From contig DPSD01000440.1 of assembly GCA_003538495.1 (NCBI GenBank), positions 1 through 5,668 on the forward strand: a stretch of DNA of 5,668 bases. Direction: 5' to 3'. Positions 1 through 5,172 of the stretch are shown one piece after another. Within the stretch, counting starts at the first letter, position 1. Each line of letters starts with the position of its first letter. The DNA is from Accumulibacter sp. Lineage in GTDB: Bacteria > Pseudomonadota > Gammaproteobacteria > Burkholderiales > Rhodocyclaceae. The notes beneath the pieces are model-generated. The model did no database searches and was not told the DNA's origin. It saw only the letters and a program-made list of their open reading frames with translations. The translations under genes and the position numbers were made by a program.

Positions 1-455
1 TGACCGAGTCCGGACTGGCAAGTTGCAATAGCCGCTTGTTTGCCAAGGAAACCACATTTATTACCGCTCGGGGCACGGTAGGGAAAGTAGCGTTGGCGCA
101 GAAGCCAATGGCGATGAACCAGTCCTGCTACGCGCTGGTGCCAAAACAGGATTACGACAATCTGTTTCTGTTTGCCGCAATCAAGGATGCTGTTGAGCAC
201 TTCAAGCAAGTCGCAGTCGGCGGTGTATTCGATGCCATCGTCGTCGACACTTTCAAGGTGATCCCTTTTGTATTGCCCGATGCTGCGGCAACAAGAGCAT
301 TCGGTAGCGCTGTACGGCCTCTCTTTCAGCAGGTCGAAACGTTGCTGCTGCAAATCCAGCAACTCGCCCAAGCCCGCGACCTGCTGCTCCCCAATCTGAT
401 GTCTGGCCAACTCGATGTCTCCGGCATCCGTCTGCCCGAGGAGGTCGCGGCATGA
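1..455 (+). CDS. hsdS: Type I restriction-modification specificity subunit HsdS, 3' part (partial)
   Basis: This is the C-terminal 150 residues of the DNA-recognition subunit, which together with HsdM and HsdR forms the type I complex. The reading frame is open from base 3, so the gene starts upstream of the window; the TTG at 36 is only an internal codon. Visible residues 20-28 (ITARGTVGK) and 38-45 (MNQSCYAL) match the hallmark end of a target-recognition domain. They are followed by GVFDAIVVDTFKVIPF, another well-known stretch of that fold. Residues 104-139 form the C-terminal conserved helix that spaces the two recognition domains and binds HsdM, ending in RDLLLPNLMSGQLDV, a near-universal HsdS tail. 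The match to the HsdS tail indicates this is the second recognition domain. The stop codon overlaps the start of the DUF3800 gene by 4 bases. By hand count bases 1-300 are 53% GC, lower than the following genes, as often seen in exchangeable recognition domains. Sequence specificity cannot be read from this part. Confidence 0.93.
   Translation, partial: TESGLASCNSRLFAKETTFITARGTVGKVALAQKPMAMNQSCYALVPKQDYDNLFLFAAIKDAVEHFKQVAVGGVFDAIVVDTFKVIPFVLPDAAATRAFGSAVRPLFQQVETLLLQIQQLAQARDLLLPNLMSGQLDVSGIRLPEEVAA
438..445 (+). promoter_or_regulatory. Strong ribosome binding site of the DUF3800 gene
   Basis: GAGGAGGT lies inside the last codons of hsdS, with 6 bases between it and the ATG at 452. It is close to the full anti-Shine-Dalgarno complement. 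It fixes the start at 452 and shows that the gene can be translated both by coupling to hsdS and by fresh initiation. Confidence 0.8.
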
Positions 456-1228
456 CCGGACCGGTGGCGAGCTATGTCATCCCTCGGGCCGGCGGCGGCC
501 ACAGCGACTACATCGTCTACGTCGACGAAAGCGGCGATCACAGCCTCACGTCCATCGACCCGGACTATCCGGTGTTCGTGCTGTCGTTCTGCATCTTCCG
601 CAAGGATGGGTACGCGAGAGGCGTGACGCCGGTCATCCGGCAGCTGAAGTTCGCCACCTTCGGCCACGACATGGTGGTGCTGCACGAGGCGGACATCCGG
701 CGCAAGAAGGGGGCATTTTCGCGGCTGTCGAAAGAACCGCGCGAGGCTTTCCTGAACGCACTGACCGACATCATCGGCGAGGCCGATTTCCAGTTGATCG
801 CCGTGGTGATCGACAAGCGCAAGCTCAAGGACCGCTACAACATCCCGGCGCACCCGTACCACCTGGCGCTGGAGTTCGGGCTCGAGCGTATCTATCGGCT
901 GCTGAAGGGCGCGGGCCAGGACGACGCGCTGACCTACAGCGTGTGCGAGGCACGCGGAGCCAAGGAAGACGCCGAGCTGGAGCTGGAATTTCGCCGCATC
1001 CGTGACGGCGCGAACTACTTCCACCGCCCCTTGCCGTTCGACCTGATTATTGCCGACAAGAAGACCAACTCGGAAGGCCTGCAACTGGCCGACCTGACGG
1101 CACGGCCGATCGGCTTGACGGTGCTACGGCCGGGACAGGCCAACCGGGCGGCAGAGGTGCTGGAGGGGAAGTTCTACCGGGACAAGGCCGGCAATAAGCT
1201 GGGCATGGGGCTGAAGGTGTTTCCGTGA
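452..1228 (+). CDS. DUF3800 domain protein within the type I R-M operon
   Basis: The 258-residue product matches the DUF3800 family. Members are predicted to have an RNase H-like fold with acidic active-site residues; the biochemical activity of this one is unknown. Seen here: YVDESGDHS at residues 23-31, the family signature carrying the D-E pair and a following D; HEADIR at 78-83; the hydrophobic strand FQLIAVVID at 113-121; CEARG at 165-169 followed by an acidic helix; and the C-terminal GLQLADLTA at 209-217. In RNase H-like folds such acidic positions (D25, E26, D214) would bind metal. The length is normal for the family and no signal peptide or membrane segment is seen, so it is probably cytosolic. 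The ATG overlaps the hsdS stop (ATGA) behind a strong ribosome binding site, so it is co-translated with the R-M genes. A nuclease or accessory role in defence is inference; it could also be passenger cargo. Confidence 0.88.
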   Translation: MTGPVASYVIPRAGGGHSDYIVYVDESGDHSLTSIDPDYPVFVLSFCIFRKDGYARGVTPVIRQLKFATFGHDMVVLHEADIRRKKGAFSRLSKEPREAFLNALTDIIGEADFQLIAVVIDKRKLKDRYNIPAHPYHLALEFGLERIYRLLKGAGQDDALTYSVCEARGAKEDAELELEFRRIRDGANYFHRPLPFDLIIADKKTNSEGLQLADLTARPIGLTVLRPGQANRAAEVLEGKFYRDKAGNKLGMGLKVFP

Positions 1229-1258
1229 CAACCGAAAACCGCCCCCCAGAAAGCAGAA

Positions 1259-1282
1259 GGGCCCCTGTAGTACCAGGAGCCC
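1259..1282 (+). repeat. Imperfect inverted repeat (hairpin) after the DUF3800 gene
   Basis: GGGC and CCTG on the left arm pair with CAGG and GCCC on the right arm, with one C-A mismatch between the two stem blocks and a six-base loop TAGTAC. It lies 30 bases past the DUF3800 stop. No T-tract follows, so it is not a standard intrinsic terminator. It could slow polymerase, protect the upstream mRNA end or be a processing site; these roles are inference. Confidence 0.5.
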
Positions 1283-1340
1283 GACGCCGGCCGCGTAGTC
1301 GCAACCCATTTGCCCACAATGGTAGCGGATCGACCATGAC

Positions 1341-1346
1341 TTGACA
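1341..1346 (+). promoter_or_regulatory. Possible -35 element (TTGACA) upstream of hsdR
   Basis: A perfect TTGACA lies 68 bases before the hsdR start. No convincing -10 hexamer is found 16-18 bases downstream, where the sequence is GC-rich (around ATGGCCGG). It may be a weak or activator-dependent promoter giving hsdR its own transcript, or chance. Confidence 0.2.
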
Positions 1347-1350
1347 AGAC

Positions 1351-1374
1351 GGCCGGGCCCAGATGGCCGGGCCC
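1351..1374 (+). repeat. Two direct copies of GGCCGGGCCC in the hsdR leader
   Basis: GGCCGGGCCC occurs at 1351-1360 and again at 1365-1374, separated by AGAT, so the period is 14 bases. Each copy contains the palindrome GGGCCC. Further GGGCCC copies are at 1259-1264 and 1385-1390, giving four within about 130 bases. Either copy can pair with the right arm at 1385-1392, so alternative RNA folds are possible. Confidence 0.7.
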
Positions 1375-1392
1375 TGCTCGTGGCGGGCCCGG
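1367..1392 (+). repeat. GC-only hairpin just before the hsdR ribosome binding site
   Basis: CCGGGCCC at 1367-1374 is the exact reverse complement of GGGCCCGG at 1385-1392, with a ten-base loop (TGCTCGTGGC). All eight pairs are G-C. The stem ends five bases before GGAGGG, the hsdR ribosome binding site, and has no T-tract, so an intrinsic terminator is unlikely. The upstream repeat at 1353-1360 can form the same eight pairs with 1385-1392 as a competing fold. An effect on hsdR translation or transcript stability is inference. Confidence 0.6.
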
Positions 1393-1397
1393 GGACT

Positions 1398-1403
1398 GGA
1401 GGG
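1398..1403 (+). promoter_or_regulatory. Ribosome binding site of hsdR
   Basis: GGAGGG stands 10 bases before the ATG at 1414. It supports that start over the in-frame ATG at 1363, which lies inside the GC-rich repeat block, has no such site in front and would add 17 residues of non-conserved sequence. Confidence 0.75.
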
Positions 1404-1413
1404 AAACAAGACG

Positions 1414-4400
1414 ATGGCCAAGAAGGACTATTCCGAAGACCTGTTGATCCAGGCGCCGACCGCCGAACTGCTGGAAAAGCAGCTCGGCTGGCAAACCGTG
1501 TTCGCCCAGGACGACGAGGACTTCGGGCCAGACAGCCTTCTGGGCCGCAGCAACGACACCGAGGTGGTGCTCAGCCGCGAGGTGCTGGCCGCGCTGAAGC
1601 GCCTGAACCCGGGCTTGGCCGCAGAGGCCTACAGCCAGGCCCTGGCGCAGGTGCTGCAGGACGACATCACCAAGACGCTGATTGCCCTGAACGAAGAGAA
1701 GTACAAGCTGCTGCGCGATGGCGTGCCGGTGAAGTACCGGGACGCGGCTGGCCGCTTGGTGGACAAGCGCCTGCGTCTGATCGACTTCGACCACCCGGAG
1801 AAGAACCGCTACCAGGCGGTGCGCGAGCTGTGGGTGCGCGGGCGCCTGTGGCTGCGCCGCCCGGACTTGATCGGCTACGTCAATGGCCTGCCGCTGGTGT
1901 TCATCGAACTCAAGCGCTTCGAGGTGCACATCGACAGCGCCTACAAGAAGAACTACAGCGACTACCTTGACACCATTCCGCACCTGTTCCATTGGAACGC
2001 GCTGGTGGTGATCTCAAACGGCCACGATGCGCAGTATGGGTCGCTGACCAGCACCCGCGAGCACTTCTACCGATGGAAGCGGCAGGACGAGGACGACCCG
2101 GAGCCGGGCAAAGACCAACCCCTGCTGCCCATCCTGCTCAAGGGCATGCTGAACAAGGCCCGTCTGCTCGACATCGTCGAAAACTTCGTGCTATTCGATG
2201 CCAGCGAAGGGGGCACGCACAAGATCGTGGCGCGCAACCACCAGTATCTGGGCGTCAACCGGGTGATCGAGCGCCTCACGTCTGACGACCCGCAGGTCAA
2301 GGCCGAAGTGAAGGCCGGGCAACTGGGCGTGTTCTGGCACACGCAGGGCTCGGGCAAGTCGTATTCGATGCTGTTTCTGACCGAGAAGATCCACCGCCGG
2401 ATCTCGGGCAGCTACACATTCGTGGTCATCACCGACCGCACCGAGCTGGACGACCAGATTGCGTCCACCTACACCAATGCCGGCCGCGCCAACAGCAAAA
2501 CGGACCAGGCCTCCAGCGGCGACGCCTTGCGCAAGATGCTGCGGGACCAGAACCGCCGCTACGTGTTCGGCCTGATCCAGAAATACCGCGAACTGGTGAA
2601 AGAGGCCTATTCGGAGCGCGACGACATCATCGTCATCAGTGACGAGGCGCACCGCACCCAGTACGGCCGCCTGGCGCTGAACATGCGCAAGGGCCTGCCG
2701 CGCGCCAAGTTCCTGGGCTTCACTGGCACGCCCTTGATCGACGCCGGCGAGAAGCAGCTGACGCGCGAGGTATTCGGCGACTACGTGTCGATCTACGACT
2801 TCCAGCGCGCTGTGGCAGACGGCGCAACCTTGCCTTTGTTCTATGAGAACCGTGGCGAGAAGCTGAAGATCGTCGACCCAAAGGTGAGCGAACGCATTGC
2901 CGAGCACATCGAAGCGGCCAGGCAGGGCGCGACGCTGAACGACCCCTGGACAGACGAGAAGGAGGAAAAGCTCTACCGGGAGCTGGCGCGCGACTACCCC
3001 ATCCTGACCTCACCCACGCGCCTGGAGAAGGTGGCACAGGATTTCGTCGATCACTTCCACCAGCGCTGGAAGGTGGTGGACACCGGCGGCGGCAAGGCCA
3101 TGATGGTCTGCTTGGACAAGATCACCTGCGTGAAGATGCACGACTTGGTCAAAGCCAAGTGGCAGGAGAAGACCGCCCAGCTGGAAGCGAGCGTGGCCGC
3201 TGAGGAGGCGTTGTTCGCCGCCAAGGGCAAGGCACTGCCGAAGCTGCTGCATCAGCGCCGCAAACAGGTCGAGTGGATGAAGACCACCGAATGCTGCGTG
3301 GTGGTTTCGCAGGAGCAGGGCGAGGTGGCCGAGTTCGCGAAATGGCGCAACTTCCGCGACGAGCCGCTGGACATCTCTTCGCACCGCGAGAAGATTGTCA
3401 AGCGCAACCTGGAGAAGGAGTTCAAGCAGGCCGATAACCCTTTCCGCATTGCCATCGTCTGCGCCATGTGGCTCACCGGCTTCGACGTGAAGTGCCTGGC
3501 CACGCTGTACCTCGACAAGCCGATGCAGGGCCATACGCTGATGCAGGCCATCGCCCGCGTCAACCGCGTGGGCGGCGGCAAGAAGCATGGCCTGATCATT
3601 GACTACAACGGCATGCTCAAGAGTCTGCGCAAGGCCCTGGCCACATTTGCCCAGGGCGACCGCGCCGGCACAGGAAAGGGCGAAGGCGAGCAGAACACAG
3701 TGCGCGACGACTCGGAAGCGCTGGCCGAGTATGCTCAGAGCCTGAAGGCGGCCAGGGACTTTCTGGGGGACCTCGGTTTCGATCTGGACAGGCTCATTGC
3801 CGCCAAGGGCTTCGACAAGCAGCAGCAGATCCTTGTCGCGGTGAATCTGCTGTGCGAGAGCGACCAGCGCCGCAAGACCTATCAGGTGATCGTGGAGGAC
3901 GTGCGGGCCCGCCACCGGGGCCTGTTCCCGCACCCGGGCCTGTTTGACTTCGATGCCGAAGAGAGCGCCGTCACTGCGATCTACAACAAATTGCAGGACG
4001 CCCGCGAGTCGCCCGACGTCAGCGCGCTGCTGCAAGACTTGTACGAGGTCGTCGACACGGCACTGACGACGGATGGCAAACCAGCACCCGCCGTGGCCAA
4101 CCAGGGCCATGCACGCTACGACCTCTCAAACATCGACTTCTCACGCCTGCGGACCGAGTTTGAGAAGTCGCCGTTCAAGAACGTGGTCACGCTGAACCTG
4201 AAGGAAAAGATCGAAGAGCGTCTGGCCATGATGGTGGCGCTCAACCCGACCCGAGTCGACCTGTACGAGCGCTACCAGGAAATCATCCAGGAGTACAACA
4301 AGGACAAGGACGCCGCCGAGATCCAGAAGGTGATGGATGACCTGTTCACCTTCAACGACAACCTCAACGAAGAAGAGAAACGCTACCTGCGTGAAGGGCT

Positions 4401-4710
4401 GGAGAGCGAAGACCAACTGGCCGTTTTCGACCTGCTGCAGAAGGACAGCCTGACCAAGGGTGACCGTGATGCCATCAAGAAGATAGCAAAGGAGTTGCTG
4501 TACAAGCTGAGCAGCGGCAAGCTGCAGATTGACCACTGGCGCGAGAAGGCCACCGCGCAGGCCCAGGTCAAGGCCGAGATCATCAAGCACTTGTTCGCGT
4601 ACATGCCGTCTGGCGTCTACGACGCGGACGAGATCAACCTCAAGGCCAACGCCGTGTTTGCGCACATCTACACGACGGGGTTCGGTGAGGCTGCAAGGGC
4701 GTACCACTGA
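1414..4710 (+). CDS. hsdR: Type I restriction enzyme subunit HsdR (endonuclease and DNA translocase)
   Basis: The 1098-residue motor and nuclease subunit of the HsdR2M2S complex pumps DNA past the bound site with ATP and cuts at a distance; it acts in the cytoplasm. The N-terminal nuclease domain shows D151 and E165-L-K167 (PD-(D/E)XK site), the same numbering I recall for the catalytic D, E and K of EcoR124I. The superfamily 2 helicase core follows: Walker A HTQGSGKS (309-316), motif Ia around VVITDRTELDDQ (337-348), Walker B DEAH (410-413), motif III GFTGTP (435-440), motif V around LTGFDVKCLATLYLDKP (687-703) and motif VI QAIARVNR (711-718). A helical C-terminal region (about 740-1098) follows, the part that binds the methylase core. 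Length is normal and no key motif is missing, so the subunit looks active. The stop (TGA) shares its A with the ATG of the next, broken frame. The order hsdS, DUF3800, hsdR on one strand suggests one operon, with the 185-base structured leader allowing separate control. Confidence 0.96.
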   Translation: MAKKDYSEDLLIQAPTAELLEKQLGWQTVFAQDDEDFGPDSLLGRSNDTEVVLSREVLAALKRLNPGLAAEAYSQALAQVLQDDITKTLIALNEEKYKLLRDGVPVKYRDAAGRLVDKRLRLIDFDHPEKNRYQAVRELWVRGRLWLRRPDLIGYVNGLPLVFIELKRFEVHIDSAYKKNYSDYLDTIPHLFHWNALVVISNGHDAQYGSLTSTREHFYRWKRQDEDDPEPGKDQPLLPILLKGMLNKARLLDIVENFVLFDASEGGTHKIVARNHQYLGVNRVIERLTSDDPQVKAEVKAGQLGVFWHTQGSGKSYSMLFLTEKIHRRISGSYTFVVITDRTELDDQIASTYTNAGRANSKTDQASSGDALRKMLRDQNRRYVFGLIQKYRELVKEAYSERDDIIVISDEAHRTQYGRLALNMRKGLPRAKFLGFTGTPLIDAGEKQLTREVFGDYVSIYDFQRAVADGATLPLFYENRGEKLKIVDPKVSERIAEHIEAARQGATLNDPWTDEKEEKLYRELARDYPILTSPTRLEKVAQDFVDHFHQRWKVVDTGGGKAMMVCLDKITCVKMHDLVKAKWQEKTAQLEASVAAEEALFAAKGKALPKLLHQRRKQVEWMKTTECCVVVSQEQGEVAEFAKWRNFRDEPLDISSHREKIVKRNLEKEFKQADNPFRIAIVCAMWLTGFDVKCLATLYLDKPMQGHTLMQAIARVNRVGGGKKHGLIIDYNGMLKSLRKALATFAQGDRAGTGKGEGEQNTVRDDSEALAEYAQSLKAARDFLGDLGFDLDRLIAAKGFDKQQQILVAVNLLCESDQRRKTYQVIVEDVRARHRGLFPHPGLFDFDAEESAVTAIYNKLQDARESPDVSALLQDLYEVVDTALTTDGKPAPAVANQGHARYDLSNIDFSRLRTEFEKSPFKNVVTLNLKEKIEERLAMMVALNPTRVDLYERYQEIIQEYNKDKDAAEIQKVMDDLFTFNDNLNEEEKRYLREGLESEDQLAVFDLLQKDSLTKGDRDAIKKIAKELLYKLSSGKLQIDHWREKATAQAQVKAEIIKHLFAYMPSGVYDADEINLKANAVFAHIYTTGFGEAARAYH

Positions 4711-4909
4711 TGACCGACGACAAATCGTTGGAGAAGCATGTCCGCAACGGCAAGTCGAACACGCGCCACACCTCTCGACTGAGGCCAAACTGGTGAAACT
4801 GGCCGACAAGATCTGCAACGTGCGAGACATGCTGGCATCACCTCCTGCAGGCTGGCCAGTGGAGCGGAAGCAGGCATATTTCGACTGGACTGCCAAGGTT
4901 GTCGCTGGT
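4710..4909 (+). pseudogene. Remnant of a MESH1/SpoT-like HD phosphohydrolase gene (frameshifted, both ends lost)
   Basis: Intact relatives are about 180-200-residue HD-domain hydrolases related to (p)ppGpp hydrolases. The first 12 codons from 4710 read MTDDKSLEKHVR, matching the internal family segment (V)TDDKSLPK. That frame stops at 4794-4796. The family sequence resumes in the frame one base earlier as QVEHAPH (from 4751), KLADKICNVRDMLASPP (from about 4799) and GWPVERKQAYFDWTAKVVAG, ending near 4909. From memory of the family, about four bases are missing around 4746-4750. The D and N of KLADKICN (4805-4807 and 4817-4819) correspond to late metal or substrate residues of the fold, but the N-terminal His and His-Asp residues are absent because hsdR abuts directly. 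No functional enzyme is expected. The 1-base overlap with the hsdR stop mimics translational coupling, but the ATG is an internal family codon. Confidence 0.82.
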
Positions 4910-4996
4910 GACCTCGGTATGCGTGCCCCGTCCGTATGCCCATTTCCGCTTTCTTACCTCGGGCGGCTTCAGCAATGACATCAGCTTGCGCGGCAT
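4838..4996 (-). CDS. Possible truncated minus-strand gene start, unknown product
   Basis: A 52-codon frame begins at ATG 4996-4994, reading MPRKLMSLLKPPEVRKRKWA at its N terminus. It is preceded by AAGGGAG (minus strand, + positions 5002-5008), five bases from the ATG. About the first 28 residues are basic and lie outside the HD-gene homology; the remainder is simply antisense to the HD remnant. If real, it is the 5' end of a gene cut at about 4910 and fused to the HD fragment. The frame also extends upstream to 5098 with other possible starts. I do not recognise the product. It may be a chance frame in GC-rich DNA. Confidence 0.2.
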   Translation of the reverse strand: MPRKLMSLLKPPEVRKRKWAYGRGTHTEVTSDNLGSPVEICLLPLHWPACRR

Positions 4997-5172
4997 CTGC
5001 ACTCCCTTGGGGGCGGGTGGGAGGCTGTCGCTCTTTGGAATGCTTACCTTGACCATTCCAGCAGAACACGCCAGCGAGTTGCAGCGCTTGATGAACAAAG
5101 AGGGGCTTGCACCTGAGGTGCTGCCCCTTTAGAAGTAACAGGTCTTGACGGCCTTTACGTATTGGAGTTCGA
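4910..5172. other. Unassigned segment between the HD remnant and the DUF3223 gene
   Basis: No recognisable gene is present. Besides the possible minus-strand gene start, a + strand frame open from 4899 ends with TAG at 5130-5132. Its last 30 residues start MLTLTIPAEHASELQRLMNK and could be the end of a lost gene, but I recognise no family and see no good start. That frame ends inside a terminator-like hairpin, as the 3' end of a real gene would. TTGACG at 5145-5150 resembles a -35 box, but no good -10 box follows it. Confidence 0.4.
5099..5130 (+). terminator. Candidate terminator hairpin upstream of the DUF3223 gene
   Basis: A two-part stem is visible: GGGGC (5102-5106) pairs with GCCCC (5123-5127), and inside it GCACCT (5109-5114) pairs with AGGTGC (5116-5121) around a central G, with a small TT/T internal bulge. 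An A-rich stretch (AAAGA) precedes and TTT follows, allowing a few more outer pairs. The T-run is only three bases, so it is at best a weak intrinsic terminator. It would separate transcripts of the R-M region from the DUF3223 gene. Confidence 0.4.

Noticed and set aside
36..38. TTG at 36 as the start of a separate 139-residue gene
   Set aside because: The frame is open back to base 3 and the residues before it continue the HsdS recognition domain, so it is an internal codon of a truncated gene.
326..1084. Long minus-strand frame opposite hsdS and DUF3800
   Set aside because: It is antisense to two genes with clear family motifs, and its sequence shows only the codon-bias shadow common in GC-rich DNA.
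1259..1282. Intrinsic terminator after the DUF3800 gene
   Set aside because: The hairpin is real, but no T-tract follows on either strand and the stem has a mismatch, so I list it only as an inverted repeat.
1363..1413. ATG at 1363 as the hsdR start
   Set aside because: It would add 17 residues encoded by the GC-rich repeat block, while the ATG at 1414 has GGAGGG at 10 bases and a typical HsdR N terminus.
3010..4110. 366-codon minus-strand frame inside hsdR
   Set aside because: It lies opposite conserved helicase motifs V and VI of hsdR. Its leucine-, valine- and histidine-rich make-up is that of a shadow frame.
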